A stretch of DNA of 40,662 nucleotides from an uncultured Anaeromyxobacter sp. (GTDB lineage: Bacteria > Myxococcota > Myxococcia > Myxococcales > Anaeromyxobacteraceae), in contig CAIQRS010000190.1 of NCBI GenBank assembly GCA_903874275.1, positions 1 through 40,662 of the forward strand, in the 5' to 3' direction. The notes beneath the pieces are model-generated. The model was not told the DNA's origin, made no database searches, and was given only the letters and a program-made list of their open reading frames with translations. The position numbers and the translations under genes were made by a program. This document shows, piece by piece, positions 18,201 through 25,790 of the stretch; the first letter of the stretch is position 1; the number at the start of each line of letters is the position of its first letter.

Positions 18201-18874
18201 TCCTCGAGACCGGGACGCGGGTGGTCATCCCGCCGCCCTTCCTGTGCTGCGGCTTCCCGGCCCACGCCAACGCGCTCACCGAGCAGCACGGCCGCACGGT
18301 CCTGCGCGACACCATCCTCTTCAGCCAGATCCGCGACATGCTCTCCCACCTGGAGTTCGACGCGGTGGTGGTGAGCTGCGGCACCTGCATGGACGGGCTC
18401 GAGGGGATGGAGGTCGAGAAGATCTTCGGGGCCCCGGTGGTGGACGCGGTCGGGTTCGCGCTCGACGCCGGGCTCACGCTCCCGGGCAAGGCCCCGGCGG
18501 CCCTCTACCACACCCCCTGCCACGACTCGCTGCGGGGCGCCGGCGTGGCCACGCTGGCCCGGGCCGGCTTCGAGGCCACCGAGGTCCCCAACTGCTGCTC
18601 GGAGGCGGGCACGCTGGCCCTCTCCCGGCCGGACATCACCGACTCCATGCTCCACCGCAAGGCCGGCGCGGTGAAGGAGGCCATGGAGGGGCTCCCCGCC
18701 GGCACGTTGATGCTCACCAACTGCCCCTCCTGCGTGCAGGGGCTGGGACGGAACGTGGAACTGGGCGCCGTGGGACGGCACCTCGCCGTCGAGGCGGCGA
18801 CGCGCCTCTCCGGGGCGGGATGGCCGGAGCGCTTCCGCGCCCAGGCCCAGCAGGCCAAGGTCATCCAGCTGTAG
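15266..18874 (+). CDS. giant FAD-binding and Fe-S oxidoreductase (GlcD/LldE-GlpC-like fusion, DUF3683 N-terminus)
   Basis: A 1202-residue fusion. Residues 1-120 look like the DUF3683 region. A PCMH-type FAD domain follows (about 125-420, GAGTGLTGGAIPL near 193), then the FAD-linked oxidase C-terminal domain (to about 730, HMHAGDGNVHV near 645). Next is a ferredoxin-like pair of cluster motifs (CVRCGKCKPDC near 768 and CTICHKCLKPCP near 826), and last two CCG-type cysteine domains (FLCCGFPAHAN near 994, CHDSLRG, NCCSEAG, NCPSC near 1152). This combines what are separate subunits GlcD and GlcF or Dld and LldE. It probably oxidises a 2-hydroxyacid such as D-lactate or glycolate and passes electrons to the quinone pool or a membrane partner. 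The substrate cannot be read from the sequence. GGGAGGACC precedes ATG 15266. Confidence 0.85.
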   Translation: MTNPSHREIPYNYTSADDRQAVSSLLGKGVWKKLEELRERRVTGRSARLLMRVFGEVLVHRRNPYLRQELVTSSSRRKRFFGDAEANLRVIQDGAGNDALVLEVLAEARRMLDGVRDEVRRMPDLHARIRRALGAVVGRENVLLDPFTLTAHATDATDWRLHLPLAVVTPTEESQVAPLLSAIRDLRLHAIPRGAGTGLTGGAIPLTPDCVMVNTEKLNRIRGVSSRPFVLDDGRTVTGQVVDLEAGVITEAAMEHATHRGLVFATDPTSAWACTIGGNIAENAGGKDCVLWGTCIDNLVSFRIAMPGGHDWTVHRVNHQLRKILFDDVVRFEVRDGAGALVRAIELLGSEIRKRGLWKDITNKALGGLPGVQKEGTDGVITSAEFILYPAYPHTRTLCLEFFGPDFDEASQVILEIAREMPNRGEEALSALEHFDDQYVKAIGYQVKAPRTETPKAVIIVDVVGHTPEQVARGVARVRSILAPHGKTFLAEARDAAEGKRFWADRKKLGAIARRTNAFKVNEDVVLPLTALAEFSLFIDAMNVHEERHCQENFVRRAETYLHGVPTPPDALWAPKLTAALSACTSAREAIARAGEAEVRSLAVTDRLRQDLAALLATHPKVAATVSAVWEEVRARLIVLATHMHAGDGNVHVNIPVLSNDRQMLRRSEAVVEKVFDRVGELGGVVSGEHGIGVTKLKYWDPERRKELEAYRRVVDPGGLMNPGKLSDLAALEQIYTPSFNLLKLEARILQHGQLEELARRIATCVRCGKCKPDCCVFYPGRGMFFHPRNKNLAIGALIEALLYDAQRQRSGSFELLRHLEEVADHCTICHKCLKPCPVDIDTGEVTVIEREILAARGFKQMPITTRLTLRYLDTRSRLGNKLLRTGLVTIGGALQRAGHEVTGPLQRLDGNSRLLATLRSPVTQADEGTLRDVVPECRADQALVFEPEGEPDRTVFYFPGCGSERLFSRISQAAIHLLLETGTRVVIPPPFLCCGFPAHANALTEQHGRTVLRDTILFSQIRDMLSHLEFDAVVVSCGTCMDGLEGMEVEKIFGAPVVDAVGFALDAGLTLPGKAPAALYHTPCHDSLRGAGVATLARAGFEATEVPNCCSEAGTLALSRPDITDSMLHRKAGAVKEAMEGLPAGTLMLTNCPSCVQGLGRNVELGAVGRHLAVEAATRLSGAGWPERFRAQAQQAKVIQL

Positions 18875-18892
18875 GCAGGGCCGGGAGCCCGG

Positions 18893-20182
18893 ATGGCCCG
18901 TCCCGTCGATGCACGTCCCGGCGAGGCGGCCCCGGCGCTCTGGGCCTTCGCCTCCTTCTTCGCCCTGCTCTGCGGCTACTACGTGCTGCGCTCGCTCCGG
19001 GAGGAGATGGGCATCCGCGGCGGCGTGGACAACCTGCCCTGGAACTTCACGGCCACCTTCGGGCTCATGCTGGTGGCGGTCCCCATCTACGCGCGCCTGG
19101 TGGCCCGGGTGCCGCGCGCCCGGGCCGTGCCCCTCGTCTACCGCTTCTTCCTCCTCACGCTGCTCCTCTTCTGGGGGCTGTTCCGGGCCGGGGTGGCGCC
19201 GGCGCCGCTGGCCCGGGCCTTCTTCGTCTGGGTGAGCGTCTACGGCCTCTTCGTGGTCTCGGTCTTCTGGTCCTTGCTCGTGGACCTCTTCACCGCCGAC
19301 CAGGGGAAGCGGCTCTTCGGCTTCGTCGCGGCGGGCGGGAGTGCCGGGGCCATCGCCGGCCCGCTCTGCGTGGAATTCCTGGTCGGGACCGTCGGGGTGG
19401 CGAACCTGGTCCTGGTGTCGGCCGTCTTCCTCGAGGTGTCCACCCAGGCGATGCGCAGGATCGTCGGCTGGTCGCGTCGGAGCGGCGCCGGGGACGCAAC
19501 GACGGGCGAGGAGGCGGCCCGCGAGGAGGGCGCGGCGCTGGGCGGGAGCGCCTGGAGCGGCGTGGCCATGGTCTTCCGCGATCGCTACCTCCTGGGCATC
19601 GCCGGCCAGATGCTCCTCTTCACCCTGGGCTCGACCCTCCTCTACTTCCAGGTGGCCCACCTGGTGGCGGCCTCCGGGCTCGACTCGGCCTCGCGGACGC
19701 GCCTCTTCGCCCGGGTGGACCTGGCGGTGAACGTGGCCGCGCTCCTCACTGGATCTCTCGCCACCGGGCGGATCGTCTCCCGGCTCGGGCTGGGCGCGGC
19801 CCTGGCGCTCGTGCCCGCCGTCACGGCCGGCGGCTTCGCCATCGCGGCCGGCTGGCCCACCTTCTGGGTGCTGGCCACGTTCCAGGCGCTGCGGCGCGCC
19901 GCCAGCTATGCCGTGGAGCGTCCGGCCCGGGAGGTCCTCTACACCGTGGTGACGCGCGAGGAGCGGTACAAGTCGAAGGCCTTCGTGGACACGGTGGTCT
20001 ACCGCGCCGGCGACGCGGGCTCGGCCTGGCTGGCCCGCGGCCTCTCCGCCGCGGGGGCGGGGATCGCGGGGAGCCTGCTCCTCGCGGTCCCGGTGGGGCT
20101 TGCGGGCGTCGGCCTCGCGCTCTGGCTCGCCCGGGAGGAGCGTCGTCGCGAGATCGCCGGGACGCCGGGGGCGCCGTCGTGA
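18893..20182 (+). CDS. ATP/ADP-translocase (NTP/NDP exchange, Tlc)-like membrane protein
   Basis: A polytopic protein of 429 residues with 11-12 predicted helices. ALCGYYVLRSLREEMG at the start, ALVPAVTAGGFAIAAGWPTFWVL in the second half and RAASYAVERPAREVLYTVVTREERYKSKAFVDTVVYRAGD near the end resemble the Npt/Tlc family of bacterial nucleotide transporters. In parasitic bacteria these exchange ATP for ADP; free-living relatives like this one have unknown substrates. It starts 18 bp after the FAD/Fe-S gene, with GGGAG five bases before ATG 18893. It overlaps the next gene by four bases (GTGA), so it is part of the same transcript. Family assignment is from residue patterns; a plain MFS label is the alternative. 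Confidence 0.7.
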   Translation: MARPVDARPGEAAPALWAFASFFALLCGYYVLRSLREEMGIRGGVDNLPWNFTATFGLMLVAVPIYARLVARVPRARAVPLVYRFFLLTLLLFWGLFRAGVAPAPLARAFFVWVSVYGLFVVSVFWSLLVDLFTADQGKRLFGFVAAGGSAGAIAGPLCVEFLVGTVGVANLVLVSAVFLEVSTQAMRRIVGWSRRSGAGDATTGEEAAREEGAALGGSAWSGVAMVFRDRYLLGIAGQMLLFTLGSTLLYFQVAHLVAASGLDSASRTRLFARVDLAVNVAALLTGSLATGRIVSRLGLGAALALVPAVTAGGFAIAAGWPTFWVLATFQALRRAASYAVERPAREVLYTVVTREERYKSKAFVDTVVYRAGDAGSAWLARGLSAAGAGIAGSLLLAVPVGLAGVGLALWLAREERRREIAGTPGAPS

Positions 20183-21102
20183 TCCGGCCAATGACGCGCC
20201 GCCGCTTCCTTCAGGCCGCCGCCGGGGGCATGCTCTCGGTCGCGCTCCCGGCCCGGGCCGCCGGAGCAGGAGGTGGCACGATGGCCAGCCGTCCCATCCC
20301 GCGAACCGGCGAGCTCCTCCCGGTCGTCGGCCTCGGCACCTGGCTGACCTTCGACGTGGGAGCGTCCGCTGAGGAGCGGGCGCCGCTCGCCGAGGTGATG
20401 CGCCTCTTCCTGCAGGGCGGCGGGCGCGTCGTCGATTCCTCCCCCATGTACGGCCGCGCCGAGTCGGTGGCCGGCGACATCGTCGCCGCGTCGGGCCCGC
20501 TCCCCCGCCCCTTCCTGGCCACCAAGGTCTGGACCACCGGCAAGGCCCAGGGCGAGGCGCAGATGCGCGAGTCGATGCGGCGGCTCCGCACCGATCGCAT
20601 CGACCTCATGCAGGTCCACAACCTGCTCGACTGGGAGACCCACCTGCCGGTGCTGCGCGCATGGAAGGAGCAGGGGAAGATCCGCCACCTGGGGATCACC
20701 CATTACTCCCCGTCCTCCTTCCCGCTGCTCGAGAAGCTCATGGCCACGGCGAAGGTGGACTTCGTGCAGCTCCCCTACTCCATCTCCTCGCGCGAGGCCG
20801 AGAAGCGGCTCCTGCCGGCCGCGGCCGACGCCGGCGTGGCCGTGCTGGTGATGCGCCCGTTCGAGGAGGGCGCCCTCTTCTCCGCCGTGCGCGGGAAGGC
20901 GCTGCCCCCCTGGGCCGCCGAGATCGGGGCGGCCTCCTGGGCCCAGGTCTTCCTCAAGTTCGTCTTCTCCCACCCCGCCGTGACGAGCGCCATCCCCGCC
21001 ACGCGTCGCCCCGACCACATGGCCGACAACCTCGCCGCCGGCACGGGACCGTTCCCCGACGACCGGATGCGGCGCCGGATGGCGGCAGAGTTCCGCACCT
21101 GA
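20179..21102 (+). CDS. Tat-exported aldo/keto reductase
   Basis: TIM-barrel oxidoreductase of 307 residues with a twin-arginine signal (RRRFLQ at 7-12, hydrophobic core to about 30, AxA-like ARA), so it is predicted to act outside the cytoplasm. The catalytic tetrad is Asp86, Tyr91 (in SPMYGRAES), Lys116 (FLATKVW) and His147 (LMQVHN), all present. The barrel end carries the usual VTSAIPATRRPDH strand-helix, where the nucleotide phosphate sits. The start is GTG 20179, in a GTGA overlap with the transporter stop; ATG 20191 would only drop four residues ahead of the twin arginine. Soluble aldo/keto reductases use NADPH in the cytoplasm, so a Tat-folded, cofactor-loaded form is implied. Substrate unknown. 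Confidence 0.88.
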   Translation: MIRPMTRRRFLQAAAGGMLSVALPARAAGAGGGTMASRPIPRTGELLPVVGLGTWLTFDVGASAEERAPLAEVMRLFLQGGGRVVDSSPMYGRAESVAGDIVAASGPLPRPFLATKVWTTGKAQGEAQMRESMRRLRTDRIDLMQVHNLLDWETHLPVLRAWKEQGKIRHLGITHYSPSSFPLLEKLMATAKVDFVQLPYSISSREAEKRLLPAAADAGVAVLVMRPFEEGALFSAVRGKALPPWAAEIGAASWAQVFLKFVFSHPAVTSAIPATRRPDHMADNLAAGTGPFPDDRMRRRMAAEFRT

Positions 21103-21112
21103 GAGGCGCGAC

Positions 21113-22219
21113 ATGGCCATGACCCGGCGCGACTTCCTGCAGGCCTCCCTCGCCACCCTGGCCGCCTGCGCATCGCCAAAGGCCGGAGGGCCGGGCGGCT
21201 CCTCCCGCGCGGACGGGCCCTCGAGGATCCTCATCCTGGGGGGCACGGGCTTCCTCGGACCGGCGCTGGTCGAGGCGGCGCGGGCCCGCGGCGACGTGGT
21301 GACCCTCTTCAACCGCGGCAAGACCAACCCCGGCCGGTTCACCGACCTGGAGCAGCTCCTGGGCGACCGGGACGGGAAGCTCGAGGCGCTCGCCGGCCGC
21401 AAGTGGGACGTGGTGATCGACACCTCGGGATACGTCCCGCGCATCGTGCGGATGTCGGCGGAGCTTCTCGCACCCTCGGTGGAGCGCTACCTCTTCGTCT
21501 CCTCCATCTCGGCCTACGACGAGGCCATCCCGCCCGGCTCCGACGAGGGCGCGAAGATCGCCCAGCTCTCCGACCCGTCCACCGAGGACGTCCGGGCGAA
21601 CTACGGGGCCCTCAAGGCGGCCTGCGAGCGAGCCGCCGAGGCGGCCATGCCCGGGCGCGTGCTGGTGGTGCGCCCCGGCCTCATCGTCGGCCCCGGCGAC
21701 CCCACCGACCGGTTCACCTACTGGCCGGTGCGGCTCGCCGAGGGAGGCGAGGTCCTGGCGCCGGGAACCGGCGACGACCCGATCCAGGTGGTGGACGTGC
21801 GCGACCTGGGCAACTGGATGGTGGACATGGCCGGGCGCCGGGCCACCGGGATCGTGAACGCGGTGGGGCCGGCCTCCCGCACCTCGATGCGCGCCATGCT
21901 CGAGGCCTGCCAGCCGGGCGCCGGGCCGGCGGCCCCGCTCACCTGGGTTCCCTGGCCCTTCCTGGAGAAGGAGAAGGTGGAGCCCTGGGGCGACATGCCG
22001 GTCTGGATCCCGGCGGGCGGCGCGGAGAGCGGGATGTCGCAGGTCTCCATCGCGCGCGCGGTGGCGGCGGGACTGCGCTTCCGGCCGCTCGGCGAGACCG
22101 CGCGGGACACGCTCTCCTGGTGGAACGGGCTTCCGCCGGAGCGGCGGGCCAAGCCCAGGGCGGGCCTCTCCCGCGAGCGGGAGAAGCAGGTGCTGGCGGC
22201 CTGGAAGGTCTCCGGCTGA
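21113..22219 (+). CDS. Tat-exported lipoprotein of the NAD-dependent epimerase/dehydratase (extended SDR) fold
   Basis: The 368-residue protein has a twin-arginine signal (TRRDFLQ, Arg5-Arg6) that ends in LAAC with Cys19 as possible lipidation site. A disordered Gly/Ser linker leads to a Rossmann domain: GGTGFLG (43-49) binds the dinucleotide. The catalytic pair is Tyr164-x-x-x-Lys168 (NYGALKAACE), with FVSSISAYDE supplying the serine. A substrate domain follows, ending in a SWWNGLPPERR segment. It resembles the NAD-epimerase group common in acidobacteria and planctomycetes with Tat signals. The start is ATG 21113, 10 bp after the aldo/keto reductase, with AGAGG upstream. It ends three bases before the stop of the convergent glutathione S-transferase gene. 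Confidence 0.85.
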   Translation: MAMTRRDFLQASLATLAACASPKAGGPGGSSRADGPSRILILGGTGFLGPALVEAARARGDVVTLFNRGKTNPGRFTDLEQLLGDRDGKLEALAGRKWDVVIDTSGYVPRIVRMSAELLAPSVERYLFVSSISAYDEAIPPGSDEGAKIAQLSDPSTEDVRANYGALKAACERAAEAAMPGRVLVVRPGLIVGPGDPTDRFTYWPVRLAEGGEVLAPGTGDDPIQVVDVRDLGNWMVDMAGRRATGIVNAVGPASRTSMRAMLEACQPGAGPAAPLTWVPWPFLEKEKVEPWGDMPVWIPAGGAESGMSQVSIARAVAAGLRFRPLGETARDTLSWWNGLPPERRAKPRAGLSREREKQVLAAWKVSG

Positions 22220-22222
22220 AGG

Positions 22223-22825
22223 TCAGTCCACCAGCGCCCGCTGCCAGGCCGGGCGCGCCCGCAGTTGCGTCAGGTACCCCTCCAGCGAGGGCCTGGCCTC
22301 GACGAGGCGCATGGCGCCGGCCCAGGCCAGCGTGGCGCCCACCATGACGTCGGCCACGCCGAAGGCGTCCCCCACCAGGTACTTTCGATCCCTGAGCACC
22401 GCCTCGAGGAGGTCGGCCACCTTTCCGAAGCGCGCCCGGGCCCCGGCGATCACCGATGCGTTCTTCTCGACGTCGGGCTTCCTGGCCTCGGCCGAGAGCT
22501 CGATGAGCGGCGGCTCCATCTCGGTCAGCGAGAACAGCACCCACTGGTAGGCGTGGGCCCGGTCCACGGTCCCCGGCGGGGGCAGGAGCCGCCTCTCCGG
22601 AAAGAGGTCGGCGAGGTGCATGCAGATGGCGCCCGACTCGAAGACGTACTGCCCGCGGTCCTCCAGGACCGGGACGTGGCCGAGCGGATTGCGCGCCAGG
22701 TGCTCCGGACTGCGGGTACCGGCCGGGCCGGCCTGGAGCCGGACGAGCTCGTAGGGGACGCCGAGCTCCTCGAGGACCCACCGCGGGCGCGTGGCCCGGG
22801 TCTTCGGCACGTAGAAGAGTTTCAT
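22223..22825 (-). CDS. glutathione S-transferase
   Basis: A two-domain GST of 200 residues. The thioredoxin-like half starts MKLFYVPKTRATRPRWVLEELG and carries NPLGHVPVL with the cis-proline and the ES pair (FESGAICMHLAD) that binds the glutathione gamma-glutamyl group. The all-alpha half ends with the DAFGVADVMVGATLAW capping motif. The first-strand residue used for thiol activation is not a clear Ser or Cys; Tyr5 or Thr9 could serve. The group is beta/theta-like. It may use another thiol, as many myxobacteria lack abundant glutathione; this is inference. It lies convergent with the epimerase gene and upstream of nhaP2 on the same strand. Confidence 0.9.
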   Translation of the reverse strand: MKLFYVPKTRATRPRWVLEELGVPYELVRLQAGPAGTRSPEHLARNPLGHVPVLEDRGQYVFESGAICMHLADLFPERRLLPPPGTVDRAHAYQWVLFSLTEMEPPLIELSAEARKPDVEKNASVIAGARARFGKVADLLEAVLRDRKYLVGDAFGVADVMVGATLAWAGAMRLVEARPSLEGYLTQLRARPAWQRALVD

Positions 22826-22851
22826 GCGGTCTTTCCTATCACGGAGGGGCG

Positions 22852-22878
22852 GGCGCCGCCGTCATGGCGCCGCCGTCA
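22852..22878. repeat. tandem 14-bp duplication covering the antiporter stop codon
   Basis: GGCGCCGCCGTCA occurs at 22852-22864 and again at 22866-22878, separated by one base. The second copy contains the TGA of the nhaP2 gene (22876-22878, minus strand). A duplicated stop codon follows in the first copy. This looks like replication slippage. Confidence 0.75.
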
Positions 22879-24351
22879 GGCCTGCTCGGCCTCCCCGAAG
22901 AGCAGGTGGACGAAGCCGGCGTCCTCGGCCCGGGTGAGCACGTAGACGTGGTCGCCGGGCTCGAGGACGGTGGCGCCGCGGGCGGTGAGGAGGTCGTCGC
23001 CGCGCAGCACCATGAGCACCGCCGAGCCGGCCGGGAACGGGGGCAGGTCGGCCAGCGTGGACCCCGCCACCGCCGAGGCGGGGTCCACGTAGAAGACCTC
23101 GATCTCTGCGTCGAGGGGCCGGCTCGACGAGATCTCGATGAGCCCGTGCGGGGGCGGCGGGCGTGCCGCCTGGAGGTCGAGGCGCCGCGCCCCCCGGCCG
23201 GCGGTGAACCCGAGCACGGTGATGTTCACCAGCACGATGAAGAAGACGGCGTTCCAGATGACGGCCGCGCCGGGCGCCCGGGCCAGCACCGGCACCATGG
23301 CGAGGATGATGGGCACCGCCCCCCGCAGCCCGACCCATCCCACGAAGAGCCGCTCCGGCCAGCGGAAGCCGAAGAGGGCCAGCATGGGGACCACCACCAG
23401 CGGACGGGCCACGAGCAGGAAGAGCCCCAGGGCCACGCCGGTGAGCCCGCTCGCCAGCAGGCTCGAGGGGGTTCCCAGCAGGCCGAGCACGAGGAACATG
23501 CAGACCTGGAGGAACCAGGCCCCGGCGTCGTGGGCGTGGAGCACCCCGCCCTTGAAGGGCAGCGCCCCGTTGCCGATGAGCACCGCCGCGATGTACACGG
23601 AGAGGAAACCGCTCCCGTGGAGGAGCTCGGGGACGCCGAAGGCCAGGAGCGCGATGGCGGTGGTGAGCACCGGGTAGAGCCCGCCCACCGGCAGCCTCAC
23701 CCGCGAGAGCACCCAGCGCCCGGCCCACCCGATGGCGAGCCCGGCCAGGAGCCCCACCCCGAGCTTGAGCACCACCTCGACGGCGGTGCGCCATCCCAGC
23801 GGGCGCCCGGTGACGAGCTGGGAGGTGAGGGCCTCGGTGAGGATCACCGCCATCGGGTCGTTGAGCCCCGACTCGAGCTCCAGGGTGGCCCCCACCCTGC
23901 GCTTCAGCTGGATGCCGCTCGACCGGAGGATGGAGAAGACCGCCGCCGCGTCGGTGGAGGAGACGATGGCCCCGAGGAGCAGCGCCTGCTCCCAGGGGAG
24001 GCCGAGCAGCCGGGCGAAGGCCCCCACCAGGCCGGCCGTGGCCAGCACGCCCGCCGTGGCCAGCACCCCGGCCGGCGCCAGCGCCACCCGGAAGGAGGCC
24101 ACCGGCGTGTTGAGCCCGCCGTCGAAGAGGATGAGGGCCAGCGCCACCGTGCCGAGGCGCCAGGCGAAGGCGTAATCGTCGAAGGAGATCCCCAGCCCCT
24201 CGCGGCCGGCCAGCATGCCGATGGCCACGAAGACCAGCCCCACCGGCATCCCCAGGCGGCGCGTGGCACCCGAGAAGAGCACGCTGGCGGCGAGCAGGAT
24301 TCCACCGGTGGTGAGGAGGAGCGCGGTGCTGAAGGGCTCGCCGGTGGGCAC
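22876..24351 (-). CDS. K+/H+ or Na+/H+ antiporter, NhaP2/CvrA type (CPA1) with C-terminal TrkA_C domain
   Basis: The protein is 491 residues with about 12-13 transmembrane helices, including LILFDGGLNTPVASF and the exchange motif LELESGLNDPMAVILTEAL, in which Asp and Asn line the ion path (the ESGLNDP box of CPA1). VGLRGAVPIILAMVP is the conserved helix near the end of the transport domain. From about residue 400 comes a cytoplasmic TrkA_C-like domain (SAVLMVLRGDDLLTARGATVLEPGDHVYVLTRAEDAG), which in NhaP2-like proteins senses a ligand and gates transport. The family handles K+ and pH homeostasis, so K+ is a likely substrate. The start is GTG at 24349-24351, nine bases after the MgtC gene stop, so both are probably in one transcript. 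Confidence 0.93.
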   Translation of the reverse strand: MPTGEPFSTALLLTTGGILLAASVLFSGATRRLGMPVGLVFVAIGMLAGREGLGISFDDYAFAWRLGTVALALILFDGGLNTPVASFRVALAPAGVLATAGVLATAGLVGAFARLLGLPWEQALLLGAIVSSTDAAAVFSILRSSGIQLKRRVGATLELESGLNDPMAVILTEALTSQLVTGRPLGWRTAVEVVLKLGVGLLAGLAIGWAGRWVLSRVRLPVGGLYPVLTTAIALLAFGVPELLHGSGFLSVYIAAVLIGNGALPFKGGVLHAHDAGAWFLQVCMFLVLGLLGTPSSLLASGLTGVALGLFLLVARPLVVVPMLALFGFRWPERLFVGWVGLRGAVPIILAMVPVLARAPGAAVIWNAVFFIVLVNITVLGFTAGRGARRLDLQAARPPPPHGLIEISSSRPLDAEIEVFYVDPASAVAGSTLADLPPFPAGSAVLMVLRGDDLLTARGATVLEPGDHVYVLTRAEDAGFVHLLFGEAEQA

Positions 24352-24360
24352 GCCCCGAGA

Positions 24361-25647
24361 CTACCTCCATACGGCCAGGAGCGAGAGCCCCCCGGCGGCC
24401 AGGATGGCGGCGAAGCTGGTGACGACGATGCGGGCGTAGCCCCAGCTGCCCAGCGCCACCGCCATGCCGCCCTTCACGACGGTGTTGGTGAAGCCGGCCA
24501 GCACGACCGCCGTCGCCGCAACCGCGAACGGGACCTGGTCGCCGGCCAGCTCGGCCATGGAGAGGGCGATGGCGTCCATGTCGGCGCTGCCGGCGACGAG
24601 CGCGGCGGCGTAGACGCCCGCCGACCCCAGGTAGTGGCTGGCCAGCTTGGAGCCGGCCATGACGGCGGCGAAGATGAGCGCGAACTCGAAGGCCGAGGAG
24701 AGGTTGACCGGGTTCTTGAGGTGCAGGGGCTCGCCGGACCCCATGGCGGCCGATCTCCGGTAGAGGAAGGCGCAGGCGCCGAGCCCCACGGCGGCCATCG
24801 CCAGCATGGGAACGGCGAGCGCGGTGGCCAGCTTGAAGTCCACGAAGGCCACCACCACGAGCACGCGCACGAAGACGATCGACGAGGCCAGGACGACGGC
24901 CAGGGCCGCCGGCCGCTCCATGGCCACGTTGCCCTTCGAGCGGGACGACATGGCGAGCGTCACGGCGGTGGAGGAGACCAGGCCGCCCACGAACCCGGTC
25001 ACGGTGAGTCCCCGCTCCGGGCCGAGCATTCGCGTGGCCGCGTAGCCGACGAAGCTCACCCCGGCCACGAGCAGCATCATCCAGCCGATGGTCCGGAGGT
25101 TGAGCGCTCCCAGCGGGCCGAAGTCGCGGTCGGGCAGCCAGGGAACGAGGAGGAGCGCGACGACGAGGAACTTGAGGACGCTGACCACGTCCTCCCGGGA
25201 GAGCCGCCGGATGAGCGGCTGGACCACCGGCTTCGAGGAGAGGAGCGCCGTCACCGCCACCGCCGCGCCCAGGACCGTGAAGACCCGCCGTCCGCCCTGC
25301 GGGATGATGTCGTGCGCCACCGAGAGGGCGCCGAGCAGGAAGGTGATGAGGAAGGCCGCCTCGGAGGTGAGTCCGCGCTCGGTCCCGCGCCGGACCACGT
25401 CCACGTAGGCCACGGCCAGGAAGATCACCACGGCCGCGAAGGCCATCACCACGACCGGTGCGCCGAACGCGCGGCCGAGCAGCCCCGAGAGCGCCCCGGT
25501 CAACGCCACCAGCGGGTAGGTCCGGGCTCCCCCCAGGAACGACTCGGGCCCCTTGTCTGCGGGCGCCGACTGCTCGCGCTCGAGGCCGATGAGGAGGCCG
25601 GCCACGACGGCCATTCCGAGCGAGAGGAGGGGTTCGTAGGGATCCAG
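24361..25647 (-). CDS. MgtC/SapB family membrane protein with C-terminal DUF4010
   Basis: Polytopic membrane protein of 428 residues. The N-terminal part has the MgtC/SapB signature GLLIGLEREQ and GGARTYPLVALTGAL, the C-terminal half is DUF4010-like with LKNPVNLSSAFEFALIFAAVM and GSADMDAIALSMAELA. I place the start at the CTG 25645-25647, not at the ATG 25612-25614. The eleven codons between (LDPYEPLLSLG) complete the conserved DPY and first helix seen at the start of this family. AGGAG lies seven bases ahead and an in-frame stop blocks any longer start. CTG starts are rare, so this needs protein evidence. Function (Mg2+ stress or transport) is not settled for this family. Confidence 0.85.
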   Translation of the reverse strand: MDPYEPLLSLGMAVVAGLLIGLEREQSAPADKGPESFLGGARTYPLVALTGALSGLLGRAFGAPVVVMAFAAVVIFLAVAYVDVVRRGTERGLTSEAAFLITFLLGALSVAHDIIPQGGRRVFTVLGAAVAVTALLSSKPVVQPLIRRLSREDVVSVLKFLVVALLLVPWLPDRDFGPLGALNLRTIGWMMLLVAGVSFVGYAATRMLGPERGLTVTGFVGGLVSSTAVTLAMSSRSKGNVAMERPAALAVVLASSIVFVRVLVVVAFVDFKLATALAVPMLAMAAVGLGACAFLYRRSAAMGSGEPLHLKNPVNLSSAFEFALIFAAVMAGSKLASHYLGSAGVYAAALVAGSADMDAIALSMAELAGDQVPFAVAATAVVLAGFTNTVVKGGMAVALGSWGYARIVVTSFAAILAAGGLSLLAVWR

Positions 25648-25738
25648 GGGCGCGCTCCTGCGGCGATCCTACACCCTGGTCCGGGAGACGCCGCGTGGAC
25701 GTCCGGGGCGCGTGCGCCCCTCCCGGGACAAAAGCGAA

Positions 25739-25770
25739 GGGCGCCGGCGGGCTCGGATCCGCCGGCGCCC
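25739..25770 (-). terminator. intrinsic terminator of amt
   Basis: A perfect 12-bp stem, GGGCGCCGGCGG (25739-25750) with CCGCCGGCGCCC (25759-25770), closes an eight-base loop. On the minus strand it is followed by TTCGCTTTTG, a short T-rich tail. It starts 20 bp after the amt stop, the clearest terminator in the window. Confidence 0.85.
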
Positions 25771-25790
25771 CCCTGTCCTCGACGGGTTCG

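Noticed and set aside
15238-20178. Very long plus-strand open frame running through the FAD/Fe-S gene in another frame
   Set aside because: Only its last part from 20179 is the aldo/keto reductase; the rest is Arg/Pro/Gly-rich shadow without motifs.
15173-20191. A 1672-residue open frame on the minus strand antisense to the FAD/Fe-S and transporter genes
   Set aside because: It mirrors the GC-saturated third positions of the plus-strand genes; composition is Arg/Gly/His/Val-rich with no domain, while the opposite strand encodes clear families.
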